In this document: in pieces, positions 48,416 to 59,355 of the stretch
How the letters are laid out: every line of letters begins with the position of its first letter
Numbering within the stretch: the stretch's first letter is position 1
Origin: Acanthosepion pharaonis
Taxonomy: Eukaryota; Mollusca; Cephalopoda; Sepiida; Sepiidae
Direction: 5' to 3'
NCBI GenBank assembly: GCA_903632075.3
Contig: CAHIKZ030005440.1
Location: 337,501 to 401,500 of the forward strand
DNA length: 64,000 nt
Program-made: the position numbers and the translations under genes
The notes under the pieces: model-generated
Told to the model about the DNA's origin: nothing
Seen by the model: only the letters and a program-made list of their open reading frames with translations
Database searches by the model: none

Positions 48416-48501
48416 CTATTCTTAGAAAATCTCCATAATATCCTTTGGTATGCAAGCTTCTTTCAATGAACTCAACCATTACAGTCATTGCTAAAAATGT
48501 A

Positions 48502-49337
48502 CACTACAGGCAAAAGGTTTAACAAAACCATGCATTTTTAAAAAAAAATCTAAGATAAAATTTCAGCAACTACAGTATATTTGCTACAGGCTCCTCTTAC
48601 TACCAAAATGTTCAAATTTAGATTCATCTGTCCACAATACATTTTGCTAAATTATTAATATTTTGTATAAGAAACATTTGTTTTCACCATTAATCCCTCA
48701 GTATACTTTTTAAGATTACCAAAAACAGCTGGAGATTTGATTCACTTCAAGAAGATCATGAAGAAAAGAACAATATCATTCGATTTTGCAAAGACATGCT
48801 ATACTATCAGGTTTATACATAATAGGAAAAATCTCACCTTTCAACAAAACAGCAATCCAAAACACACTTCTAAATTATGTCAAAATTACCTTAAGTCAAA
48901 AAAAAAGAATAAAATTTTGGAAATTATGACTAGGCCGCCTCAATCTTCTGACTTCTATCCCATTGAATTAGTATGGGATGAACTGGATAGGAGAATTTGA
49001 AGAAAGTACTAATGCTTAAAGAATACTTGGAATCTCTGCCATTTACTTTTTTTCAAAATACTGTTGGAAAGAATGCCAAGAATTTGTAAAGCAGTAATTA
49101 AGACAGGTGGTGGTTTTATTGATGAAAACAAAATATGATGCTGTTGTATGATAATATTTTTATAGTTAGGGTTATGCTTATTTTGTCAAAATAAAAGCAA
49201 ATGCACTGTAGTTACTGAAATATAATCTTTTATTGTAAATAAAACTACAAAAATATCTCATTTTAGGTGTTTTATTTATTTATATATTTTTTTTTTTAAA
49301 GAAATGCAGGGTTGCCCCAAACATTTTGCCTGTAGTG
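48502..49337 (+). mobile_element. Tc1-like element, internally deleted
   Basis: 836 bp with TA on both sides and inverted ends CACTACAGGCAAAAGGTTTA / CAAACATTTTGCCTGTAGTG. It retains only the transposase C-terminus: NLTFQQNSNPKHTSKLC (second catalytic Asp changed to Ser/Asn), RPPQSSDFYPIELVWDELDR (PDLNPIE-type motif altered) and AVIKTGGGFIDENKI. Inactive. Confidence 0.82.
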
Positions 49338-50035
49338 TAAGCTTAAATCCCATTCCCCACACCATGATGGCATTAGTGATTTTGTCTTCCTATGTGTGAC
49401 ACTGAAGATGGAAGCCTTTCATCTTGCATAAATCATCCCAGATTCACTGTCATACAGCAGAATATAATCTGCACCACACCCATTTGCTACTCCACAGTAG
49501 AATATGCCTAACTAGTGTGGAGCAGGTCCTCACATGGAAAGAAAATCGGTCCTGCCTTAAATGCCTCTTGCAGATTGCTCATTGGGTATCTTGAGTCAAC
49601 TGAAATAGGTGATCTCTATTTGCTTAGTGACATTATTTTCTCCTTATATCAGGACAGTTCACTCCCAACTTCAAGTTGAAGCAGGAAACTGACCCACATC
49701 ATCCACTCCACAGCCGTGAACCAATGACAAAGAGGCTCAAGTCGAGACACAGCTTTCTATATTCAGTCAAACACCAGAGCTCATAGTCAGTGTCTGTCCC
49801 TGTGGTGCAGCCACCTTGACTATTATCTAGCTGGAGCCGAAAATTGTTGCTGTAGAATTCTCTCCCTTTGCAGCTCTGTCGCCTCAGAAGGGGGTTACTA
49901 TAAATAAACACTTGTCAACTGGTATTTTAAGCTGGAAATGGCCTACTACCACTTTGAAACAAGTTTTCCGATGCCATTTGAATTTGAGATGTAACATTGA
50001 TTAAACCTACATTAATTTTTTGTGATTTTTTAAAC
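49338..50035. other. Unidentified moderately GC-rich stretch
   Basis: Richer in GC than its surroundings (49380-49900) and lacking a convincing frame. Likely an old mobile element, but I could not assign it. Confidence 0.3.
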
Positions 50036-50039
50036 AAAA

Positions 50040-50480
50040 ATGGCCATATCAACATCCAACAAAGCCTTTATTGAGGAGTTTTTCTTTGATTCAGACTCTG
50101 ATGATGATTTTGAAGGCTTTACTCAAGTGAATATTTATGGTAAAGTGGTTGGAGATTATAACCCAGCTAGTAATGGGAAGGAAAGCAATGATGACCACTA
50201 GGTACTGAGCGGCAACTATCATCCATGGTTGGAAGCTACTGTCCCCGTAGATGTACCTGATAGCCTTTCTGAAGGTGAATTATTTAATCTATTTATAAAT
50301 GATGAATAATAACTTTATTTATCAGTGAGACGCATAAATATGCTAGTCAGGTGAAATCAAGAGCAAACAAATGCTGGTATCTACTTGTATGTAAGCATGT
50401 GGAAGGACGTCACTTTTGACAAAATGAAAGCCTTCTTAGCCATTTTGCTTCTTATTCACCCCAGAACTCCACAAAGATGT
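50040..50480 (+). mobile_element. piggyBac-like transposase N-terminal relic
   Basis: Plus strand starts MAISTSNKAFIEEFFFDSDS then DDDFEGF. Two stops later it continues SLSEGELFNLFINDE, an INMLVRxNQ segment and WKDVTFDKMKAFLAILLLI. This matches the order FFxxFLxDELLxxIVxETNxYA and TxxEMKAFLGILLLM of piggyBac-derived proteins. It ends abruptly at about 50480. Confidence 0.65.
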
Positions 50481-50739
50481 TAAATTGTTAATGTATTTGT
50501 TTTTTATTTTGTTCTTCAACATCAAAACATGCATGCAAAGCATAATGCATTACAGCAAAATATTCATTCTTTTATACAAAAAATGAAATCTATACACACA
50601 ATACAAAGAAAGTTCTAACAATTTTAAAATTGTAGGTGCTCATGTTTTTTGTACCCTCAAAAAATGCAGTAGCAGGGGGAACAATTCTAGAAAGAATTTA
50701 GTGGGGTAAAGGTTAACAACGTGGAACACAGGCCCTCTC

Positions 50740-50985
50740 TCAGCCCTACAGAGCCCCCTCCCTCATTGGCCCTGTCTCCGAATAACTGTTGGTCAGTGTA
50801 GATCCAACCTTCAGAAATGGAGATATGCCATTGATAATGATCCCAACTGCCAATGCGGGCAGTTACAAACTATAGATCCTCTTCAAGCGCGTCTCAATCT
50901 TGAAAATTCATGTAAACTTAATAACCTTGAAACTTTAAGACCCCCAGGGAAAGCTCTATACAAAATCTGGATGGATGTAGTGTAG
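50740..50985 (+). mobile_element. LINE ORF2 C-terminal fragment
   Basis: One plus frame reads SNLQKWRYAIDNDPNCQCGQ and LQTIDPLQ, then LNNLETLRPPGKALYKIWMD with VV and a stop. This is the HKWG...CxCG...TxxHLLxxC RNase-H-adjacent tail typical of Jockey/I-like LINEs. Confidence 0.6.
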
Positions 50986-51355
50986 TGACTTGATAAGAAG
51001 AAGCAACAGGGTACTGAGAACACCTGCCTCATAGACCTTGTATTTCGTCTTTGGAGTAAGCTAGTGTATATGAATAAGATAGCAGGAAATCGGGTATTTA
51101 GATAAAATAAAAGGTGAAAGGTGTATAATTCAATTGCAGATGTTTGGCCTTTGTACTTCAGTTGCTAAGTCAGTTGTTAACCTAAGATAGCATTTCTAAG
51201 GAAAAAAGGGTGTCAGCTTGAGTTTTATTGGAGGCTTGTTCTTTTATTTCTAATCAATGTCATTTACAAATGACCACAGAATAATAGTCTGGGAGGTTGC
51301 AATAAAATGCAATTGAAATCAAAACGGAAAAAAATTAATAGTAAAAAATGAATCC

Positions 51356-51500
51356 TGTTATAATTATGCTTGTCCCTCCCTTTGTTAGTGTCCATGACCA
51401 TTACGCCCTTTCAGTGCCTCATAAATAATGGACTATTCCTTTTTGATCACATGGAAAGAAAGTGGCGGAGCCACTACTTGGTTTCAGTGAGAAAATAAAA
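51356..51500 (+). repeat. ~145-bp repeat, left member of an inverted pair
   Basis: CATAAATAATGGACTATTCC, then TTTGATCACA and CCACTTGGTTTCAG. It matches the complement of 52535-52680. The pair flanks about 1 kb that contains the U2-like sequences. Confidence 0.7.
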
Positions 51501-52159
51501 TGCAGGTAGAAGTGTTTAACGGCTGTTTCAGTGAAATGGAAAAGTTGTCAATTTCAAATCTTTCCATTTGTACCCACTTCTTAAAATGATGAGCAGCATT
51601 CATATTCTGTTAAAGTAGTTTAGCTGAAATATTTAATGATGCCATAGGTGACGGATATTTTATTGTTGTAAAACTTGTTATAATCTTACTTAAAAATTAA
51701 GATTTATCATAATATTAAAATACAAAAACCATTAAATTTTCATCAGTTAAATCTAGTAATAATATATGTTAGTTGACATGGGCTTGGGTGATTATGTCCC
51801 TTTTGATTCATGGCTGACTAAGCAGAAGATTTTCGCGTGGTAGGATGCCATTTCTTTCTGCAGTAAACTGGTTGCCAACCAAGGCTACAGGACCCAATAA
51901 TATACCAGCATTTAAAACTCTAATATTGTTTATTTTCTTTAGTGTTGAAATATATAAATTACTATTCTGGGTGTAAATTGAAAATACAGTATAATAATGT
52001 ATTAACTAAATCCCATCATATAAACATTTCTCTTAATAATAATTTAAAAATAATTCAGCTGACTATGTTATTTTATCTATGGTAATTGGATTTTTGACTA
52101 TTACCTCGAACAGTTTCCATCATTTGATACTGTACATCTGAAAAATGGCATTTTATTGC

Positions 52160-52215
52160 TGTTGTCTTTTGGCTAAGTTCAAAGTGTAGTATCTGCCCTT
52201 GGGTGGATAAACTAA
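52160..52215 (+). ncRNA. U2 snRNA-like 5' segment (pseudogene or SINE head)
   Basis: GTCTTTTGGCTAAGTTCAAA followed by GTGTAGTATCTGCCCTT matches the 5' end of U2 snRNA (GGCCTTTTGGCTAAGATCAAGTGTAGTATCTGTTCTT) with a few changes. It keeps the GTAGTA that pairs with the branch site. The resemblance stops near 52200, so it is not a functional U2 gene. A hairpin (CTCAGTTGT / ACAACTGAG, 52222-52268) follows. Confidence 0.6.
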
Positions 52216-52480
52216 ATTTTAACTCTCAGTTGTGTCTCTGTTTGTGGGTGGAGTACAACTGAGAATATTATTGGTCTCAGGAAACAGCTGTCTGCAGCAA
52301 TACCTTTCCTCATTGTACTAAAGAAGGAGGATCTGTAGTAATAATACCAATACCAGCACAATCAATGGTTGTAGGGGCTGGGCTATTTTTGGACCTGGAC
52401 CAGATGCACATGTTCGAACTCCCCACATTAAACTGACCTTGTGTCACATCCTGTCAATGTGGATGCTGCAGGAAACACAA

Positions 52481-52530
52481 TTGCTTCTCAGCCTTTTTGC
52501 TAAGCTCAAAGTGGACTACTTCCCTATTTT
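52481..52530 (+). ncRNA. Second U2 snRNA-like 5' segment
   Basis: TTGCTTCTCAGCCTTTTTGC followed by TAAGCTCAAAGTGGACTACTT. It resembles the first ~38 nt of U2 (ATCGCTTCTCGGCCTTTTGGCTAAGATCAAGTGTAGTA) from nucleotide 1-3 on. The branch-site complement is mutated (GGACTA). It joins directly to the inverted 145-bp repeat. Confidence 0.6.
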
Positions 52531-52534
52531 CTTT

Positions 52535-52680
52535 CTTTTAATTTTCTTACTGAAACCAAGTGGTGTCTTTCCCCCTTTTCCTGTGTGATCAAAGTAGAAT
52601 AGTCCATTATTTATGAGTTATTGGCAGGATGTAATGGTTGTGCAAACTAATGAGGAGGGGAGGACAAGCACAATTATAAT
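52535..52680 (-). repeat. ~145-bp repeat, right member of an inverted pair
   Basis: Complement of 51356-51500: CTGAAACCAAGTGGTG, TGTGATCAAAGTAGAATAGT and CCATTATTTATGAGTTATTG. Confidence 0.7.
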
Positions 52681-53327
52681 AGGAGCTCTGACAATCAGAT
52701 ATTGGGAACATTAAGCATTTTTCTTTTCTTGCAAAAGTCACAATTTTTGTATAAAAATTGATTTCTTGATGTCACTACATGAATTCACATCCATTTTTAT
52801 TATGCCCACCTGTCTTAGGACAACACCTGTCATACTGAGACTACAAACACCTTTCAGATACAGAAACTAAAGTTCAACCAAATAGCTTCTATTCTTTATT
52901 GTGTTTGATTTGCTGCCATCTTTAATGTCTATTTAGATATACTTGTACTATGTTGTCATATTATCTTAAATTTTATTTGATAAAGCATTGTGGATTATTA
53001 ATTATCAACTAGTCTTTTAATACAAGAGAGTGCAGAAAAGTTTTTGACTTAATCTACTTTTCCCAAAATTGAAATAAAGGTCCAAACATCAGAAGTTTTT
53101 TTAAATCTCTTCTTAGTTTAGCTGAGAACATTTCAGCATTTCCACATAATTTTTGTTAGTTTTTATCACAACTACTCAGCTTTTTAGTCTATGGCCATTT
53201 GTAAATATTGATTGATTTGTTTTTTTTTTTACAGCTTATCAACTCTTTTCAGGTTGTTAAAAGCAAGAAAATACATTTTAGATTGCAAATTTTTTTTCTT
53301 TTAGTATAATAATGAATTAGTGATACA

Positions 53328-53632
53328 ATTATATTTTTTATCATTTCACCCTAAGCAAGGCAATAAAGCCACTATGATGCAAAGGCTTACTAAGTGTTAG
53401 AGAATAAGAAAAAAAATACTATTAAGGAGAGAAGATAATAAAAGAACAAGAATTAAGAAGATAACGATTAATATTGTATTTAAATTTTTGAAGATCAAAG
53501 TTGTCTGGGAATCAAGAAGCTGGAAGAGAGTTTTACAAGTGAGAATTGTGATACAAGAAACTGTTAACATAGAACTTATGGTTACATGTAGCTATTGCAA
53601 CTGTAAAGTGATGAGACCTTGCTGCCAATCTA
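53328..53632 (-). mobile_element. LINE 3' end inserted in the SINE
   Basis: Family of 7118-7720. The minus frame near 53533-53630 reads AARSHHFTVAIATCNHKFYV NSFLYHN, the conserved LINE C-terminus. The tail CTAAGCAAGGCAATAAAGCC is at 53351. Confidence 0.65.
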
Positions 53633-53722
53633 ATCTTACTAATTAACCTATAGGTGAGGGTAGGGGAGAAAAGTGGATTCATACCTTTCTCAAGTGTATT
53701 TGCATGTAAGTGAGTATAACCC

Positions 53723-54121
53723 AATATTTTGGTTCCAATCCTATTTAGGAATGACTGCAAAAAAATTTGTTCCTCCCCAATTTAAAGGCAGAAGCATACA
53801 AATGCATGCTAGGATTTCTTTCTAGCCAATAAAATAGGCTGGTTCTCGGTTTTATCTGATTCAGCCCTGGTCTGTCTGGTCTTGAAGTCAAAACGCTAAG
53901 TTCATTTGTTCAAACTTGCTTTTGTATGTTAACCCCAATTCTTAGATTGTGAACTTTTTGCCATATTAGTGTTGCTTTGCCTTGCATATATTGTTTGCTT
54001 GCATTATATTATTTTTGGCCCGGTTCTTTTTCTTGTAATTGCTTTTTGCAAACCTTGTCAATTCTGTTTGTTGGACAGTTCTGTTACTTATTTTGCATTT
54101 AACCATGGCTACTCACTCCAC
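53723..54121. mobile_element. Unidentified insertion in the SINE
   Basis: About 400 bp of non-SINE DNA between SINE parts 2 and 3. I recognise no family. Its limits are set only by where SINE homology stops and resumes. Confidence 0.4.
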
Positions 54122-54719
54122 ACAATGGGAATTGAAACTCACCACTCCAATTAACATTATCCACTACATCACCGGCACATTCAAGCTTACAGCACCTGGT
54201 ATTTCCAAGCGGTCACCCATCTATGTACAAGCCAGGCTCAATATTGCTTAACTTTGGTGATTGTATATAAACTGATGTTTCAGTGTTTGTAAATAATGCT
54301 GATAGGAAACAAAATATGCAGAAACTTAAGAGGTTTTCAGGCTTATATCTTTATGTCTCATGATCAATGATATTTTTTCTGTGAATAAGCTTCTGGTGAG
54401 TTTCAAGTTCTCACCTTGTTTGTCTTTAAGAAACCTTTTTTCTCCGTTGCTTGAGTTTCTGGAGTTTTTTTTTTTTTCGGTTGACAGAAGATCAGATCTA
54501 AACTCTACTTTGATTGGTTGGTGCCATATCTGATGTTATTAGTTTTATGTATTTAATATAACAAAGAATCAAGATAACATTGCTATTGTTTTGAAGTTAC
54601 TTGTCTTGATAGAAGATAGTGTTTTTTATTTCTGATATGAATTGCTGACTAATGTCAGCAGAATGAAAGTTGAGTTATAATTATAATAAAAGAAATGCGC
54701 ACCTAAAATGAATCCTAAT

Positions 54720-55295
54720 TCTTACGTCCTGGGTATGACGATAAACTGTATCTGGCAGCAAGGTCTCTGATTGAGAGGTTTTGAGGAACGTGGAACCACC
54801 TGTTAATTGCCCTTGTTCCCAGGTCCATCCTGATTCAGGGTGGTAGCACCTGTTAATGTCTCAGCTATGGGCAAATAGCAAACCCCCAAACTAGTGTCAA
54901 AACACTATGAAAGATTTTTACAGTAAAAATACCAGCAATACATTTTTGAATAAAAAATTATTACCAGGAATTCATTTGACTCTCAGCAAAAACCCTCTTT
55001 ACAAAAATACAAAGAATACATATTCTATTCATATGAACCTTTCCTAAAAATCTTGGCATCAAGTAGCCCATTGAGGTTGATATGCTGTAAAACAAAAACT
55101 CTCTTTCTCTGTCATATTCAAGTCCTGGGTATGACTATACACTACATCCAGCAGCAAGGCCTCTCATTGAGAGATTGGAGATTTTGAGGGGGTGTGGAAC
55201 CACTTTTTTATTGTTCCATTGTCTGCCCTGATCTGGATTGGTAGCACCTGTTAGGGTCCCACCTATGGGCAAATAATGAACCCTGAAACAGAAAT
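54720..55295. repeat. Two direct copies of a ~170-bp block
   Basis: 54725-54895 and 55125-55290 share TCCTGGGTATGAC, CAGCAAGG, CTCTGATTGAGAGGT, GTGGAACCACC, GGTAGCACCTGTTA and CTATGGGCAAATA. Spacing is about 400 bp. Both lie between DNA that is not alike, so this is either a dimer of an element or two insertions. Confidence 0.65.
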
Positions 55296-55739
55296 TAAAA
55301 CACTAGAAAAGTATAAAAATAGGTTTTAAAAGTAAAATTCAAGAAAAAATAAATCTTGTTTCTTGTAAGTAGAAACCAGTTTTCAATCCTTATTTGATTT
55401 TGTAAGATTATTTGCTTAAAAAACATGCAGTTACTAAATTCTAATTTAGTCATGAAATAACTAATTCTCTTGAATTAACTATCAAGTTTATATTCCCATA
55501 TTTAGATTTCTGCATTAAATAATTGATATGGGTTGATATGTCACTAAACACAAACAACCAAACCAAACCACCATATTCAGATATATAAATGTTCATATGT
55601 TACAAATAACTGGTGATTAAATATTTTTATTACTGTCAAGCTAAGAAATAAAAAGTTAATTGATATAAAGTGAGTTCAAAAATGTTTGCCTAGCTTTGAG
55701 GGTGATGAATTGTTTCCTGCCCTAAAACCCCTTTCCCCA

Positions 55740-56260
55740 AAGACAACATTGCTGACCTCTGCCACTATTTTTATTGCAGATATTTGAGTGAACTACATTC
55801 CTTGACTCTACCAGTCCATACAGTCACATGTAGGGCACCTCCCCACCCCAATGCCATGTATACTAAACTATTTCATCTGCATCCCCTCCATTTTTTTTCT
55901 CCCCTTATACTCAGCTTCACCCTTTACAAAGCCTGGGGGCCACTTGATGTAGAGGGTTATGCTAAAAGGCAATTTGTGCAGGTGGGAGAGGAAGATAATG
56001 GTTAAGCCTAGCCTTGAATAGGTGAAGATTGTAGTCACACATCCTCTTGGGAGTTGGTTCTAGAGAAAAGTGGTTCACTGGGAAGAAGCTGTTCATATTC
56101 CATTTGTAAGGAGCAAGTTCCACTCTAGCATCTTCTTTCCCAGAACAGTTACAATGTGGAATGAACTATCAAGGGGATACTTCCATGATTACTGCAATCT
56201 TAATCTCTTCAAGTTGAGGGCCAACCATTATCTATCCTACTTATCCTTGTAATATGAAAC
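55740..56260 (+). mobile_element. LINE ORF2 C-terminus and 3' end
   Basis: The plus frame at 56070-56250 reads VHIPFVRSKFHSSIFFPRTV and TMWNELSRGYFHDYCNLNLF, the R..S.F.R.V..WN.LP......SL..FK.R...YL tail of reverse-transcriptase LINEs. Upstream frames are degraded. Confidence 0.65.
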
Positions 56261-56382
56261 CCTTGGTGTATTGCACAATGACTTGGAATTGTTAATCAGT
56301 GCTGAGTCCCAATTTCTGTTAGGTTTGTGCCTCTCAAAAAGTAGAACTTGACTGAAAAGGGATTTTGTAAGGGTGCACACAC

Positions 56383-56387
<5 letters not shown>

Positions 56388-56428
<41 letters not shown>
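56388..56428. repeat. (AT)n microsatellite
   Basis: About 40 bp of alternating AT after ACACACACAAA. Confidence 0.9.
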
Positions 56429-56429
<1 letters not shown>

Positions 56430-56629
56430 CTGCTATTGTGATGATTACTGTGGCTACCTCTGGTACATCCTGGTCAGAACAAGTACTGCACATTCGTTAT
56501 AGGTGGAGTGCCCTGATACTCTGATCTGAGGCAGAAATATTGATCTATATTTCAATAATAAAACATTTTTGTGAGTACTCTGCTTGTAGTACAATAATGA
56601 TTGATTGAGTCATTTTCTATGACTTATCA

Positions 56630-57410
56630 CCCCTTTGTCAGTTATTTAAAGCTATAAAATAATTTTAGATTGTAAGATTCTTTTTTTTTTTTTTTTTTTT
56701 TTTTTTGAGATAATAATGGTTTAGTGATACAAATCCTACTAATTAACCCATAACTGGGAGAGAAGAGGTACTTTCATACCTTTCCCAAGAATATTTGTGC
56801 GCAAGTAAATATAATGATCCCAACATGAATTGGAACTCAGTTCTCCGATTGACAATTCCATTGTCCATTGCATCTCCTGCACATTCAAGCTTAAAGCACC
56901 TGGTATTCCTAAGTAGTTACCCATCTAGGTACTGAGCAGGCTTGATGTTGCTTAACTTTGGTTATTGTACAGGAACTGTGTTTTAACATGGTATGGCCAT
57001 AAGCATATTACACCACCCACAGATTTACAGGATCTGATATTCTCAAGTGGTCACCTATCTAGGTACTGACCAAGTTTGATGCTACTTAACTCTGGTGATT
57101 GAATATAATATTACTGTAAGCCCATTACACCAATCACACATCCTAACTTACAGCTCCTTGTATTCTCAAGCAGTCACCCATCTAGGTACTGAACAAGTTT
57201 GATGTTGCTTAACTTCAGTGATTGTATGGGAATCAGTGTTTCAACATGATGTGGCGGTAAGTCCATTATACCACCTGCCCATCCAAGCTTATAGCACCTG
57301 GTATTCTCAAGTTGTTGCCCATCTAAGTAGTGACTAGGCTTGATGTTGCTTAACTCCGGTGATTATATGGTAACCAGTGTTTGAAAGTGGTGTTGCCTTA
57401 AGCCTTGTCG
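56630..57410 (-). repeat. Composite SINE with four tandem 5S-derived units
   Basis: The SINE tail and T run (56682-56706), body and tRNA-like part occupy 56640-56880. To its right lie four consecutive reversed 5S-like units at about 56885-57005, 57015-57125, 57140-57265 and 57280-57410. Each contains versions of TTACAGCACCTGGTATTCTC, GGTCACCCATCTAGGTACTG, GATGTTGCTTAACTTCGGTG and a terminal GTGTGGCCATAAGCC. Linkers between units keep the ATTATACCACCTGCACATCC piece, part of the tRNA-like A-box region. Normal copies here carry one 5S unit. Confidence 0.8.
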
Positions 57411-57419
57411 TGTAATAAG

Positions 57420-58020
57420 ATTCTAACTGCAATTTCAGAAGGTTAAAGGCTAGGTGAATAAAATATTTGCTAATATTTGTCCTTGAGCAAAAACTTATGT
57501 AAAAATTGATTGTCCTATTTAACTGCTGATGACATAAAAGTGTTTTAAGTTATCATGTTATTGTATGAAATAGGGCGAAAATTCAAGTCACAACCAGGTG
57601 ACAATTCCAATATGTCATCTCATATCACTCCACCTGTTTGTTGTAAACAGAAAAATATCATTGATCATGAGACATAAAGATATAAGCCTGAAAACTTTCT
57701 GCATATTTTAATTTGGAAATGCAACAAATACTAAAAGGGAGACTTTTTCTAAGAGAAAATAAAGTATTTTAATCTTTATTGTGGTTGAGATAGTTGTGCA
57801 TTGATACCAGTGATGTTTGAACAAAGTAACACATGATACAAATTCTGATAGCAGATGAATATTTTTTTTTCTCTTCTAAACTGCCTAAATGATAACACTA
57901 CATGCTATCAGGTTGTACTGTATGTAATATGTTGTCTGACTTTCAGAGAAATAATGTATTTGAATAATTATCTTACAAAATGAATTCAACAAACATGGAC
58001 AAATGTGCCCACAATAAGAC
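57420..58020. other. No recognised feature
   Basis: AT-rich. The line 57660-57700 (ATGAGACATAAAGATATAAG) is the reverse complement of a block at 54340-54370 (CTTATATCTTTATGTCTCAT), so the two regions share a short inverted repeat around the SINE pair. Confidence 0.4.
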
Positions 58021-58022
58021 GT

Positions 58023-59355
58023 AGTGTCAAAAAGACGGTTTTTCCCATGATACCACTTTATTTATTAGGTTGTCCCAAAAGTTCGTAAACACTTGCAAAA
58101 AATTGAAATTTTACTCGCCAAGTAATAACAAAAATTATTCCTCAAAATAAAGACCATCATTTTCCAAGACTTTCTGCCATCAATCTGCAAGCTTTCAGAT
58201 CTGGTGAAAGTACCATTCAGCCGGCTTCGAATCAAAGAATTCTTGACACATTTCCTCGACTTCATCAAACGAGTCGAATCGGCAGCTCTTCAGAAAGTGT
58301 TGCATTGAGCAGAAAAGGCCGTAATCTGATGGAGCACGGTCAGGACTAGGCTGGATGTGGCAGAATCTCAACGCCGTCCAGCTCTTCAAACTTGTCTTTG
58401 GTCTTCCTGGCGGTGTGTGGCTTGGTATTGTCCTGCTGCATCAAAGCGCGCTTTTGGTTGATCAGAGCCGGGTACTTTTGCTTCAACTTTTCATAGACCC
58501 ACTCCAGTTGCTGACAGTAAAGTTTGGTACTGATGGCACGACCATTCGAAACCAACTCAAAATGCACGATTCCTTCAAAGTTCCACCAAACGCACAACAT
58601 GACTTTCTTGCTGAATCGATCTTGTTTTGGAACCGACAGTTTCTCTTGCCCTTTCTGAACCCATCGCTTGTCTTGATTGTGCTGGATTTTGTTGCATAAA
58701 AATTCAATTTCTCGCAAGTGTTTATGAACTTTTGGGACAACCTAATATTTTATTTAACTATCTTCACTCTTCAGCAATATTGTTTTAAAAAGCAATGATT
58801 AGAATTGGAATAAAACCTAAACATATGATGAAAGTGAATTTATACATTTTTGTTTTTGTTCTTGAGAATTTACTACAAAAATATTAAACTTTATTTATTA
58901 GATTTTTTTTATATACAAGAATAATTTTATATTATAACATTCAAACAAAATATAATTAAAACTAATGAAATTTACCAGTTAATAAAGAAATAAATGTGAA
59001 AACAATTTTTTATTCATAAATTTATAAACATTTATTAAAATATGTGAACCAAAAATAAAGGAAATCCTTATTATCCACCATTTTATAAAGTTCAAATCAA
59101 TTGGCAATTAGCCAATGTTTTGCCAACCCTAATTCCAATAAACAAGATAATATAACAATGTAAATAAATAATCTAATAAATAAATAGTAGTTATTTTTGT
59201 TGTAAATTCTCAAGAACAAAGAAAATGTATAAATTCACTTTCATATATTTAGGTTTTATTAAAAATTCTAATCATTGCTTTTTAAAACAATAAACATTGC
59301 TGAGGGGTAGTTAAAATAATAGCAGTGTCAAGGGAAAACCTGTCCTTTTGACACA
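58023..59355. mobile_element. Long-inverted-repeat element carrying a mariner insertion
   Basis: Left arm 58023-58064 plus 58748-58905, right arm 59171-59355, mirrored (GTGTCAAAAAGACGG against CCTGTCCTTTTGACAC; TTTTAAAAAGCAATGATTAG against AATCATTGCTTTTTAAAAC; AAAGTGAATTTATACATTTT against its complement). About 265 bp of unique AT-rich DNA separate the arms. The left arm is interrupted by the mariner at 58065-58745. Confidence 0.75.
58065..58745 (-). mobile_element. mariner element, internally deleted, near-intact C-terminal half
   Basis: 681 bp between TA dinucleotides. Ends TTAGGTTGTCCCAAAAGTTC are almost identical inverted repeats of about 32 bp. The minus strand encodes the mariner transposase from VMLCVWWNFEGIVHFELV through QQDNTKPHTARKTKDKFEEL (second catalytic Asp) to APSDYGLFCSMQHFL and KPAEWYFHQI. 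The N-terminal HTH part and first catalytic Asp are missing. One frameshift (after ILPHPA) and a few stops are seen. The light decay suggests one of the youngest insertions here. Confidence 0.88.

Larger units (their letters stand above)
53245..54290 (-). repeat. Composite 5S-tRNA SINE broken into three parts
   Basis: Part 1 (tail) 53245-53325; part 2 (body, CTTACTAATTAACCTATAGG to TGCATGTAAGTGAGTATAAC) 53632-53722; part 3 (tRNA-like end and 5S head) about 54122-54270 (CTTACAGCACCTGGTATTTC, GGTCACCCATCTATGTACAA, ATTGCTTAACTTTGGTGATT). The order and orientation equal an intact copy. Insertions at 53326-53631 (LINE 3' end) and 53723-54121 (unidentified) separate the parts. Confidence 0.7.

Noticed and set aside
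52160..52530. Functional U2 snRNA gene
   Set aside because: Similarity ends after about 40 nt. The Sm site and 3' stem-loops are missing.
56885..57410. Functional 5S rRNA gene cluster
   Set aside because: Units are diverged from 5S and from each other, lack intact ends and adjoin a SINE body, so they are 5S-derived repeats.
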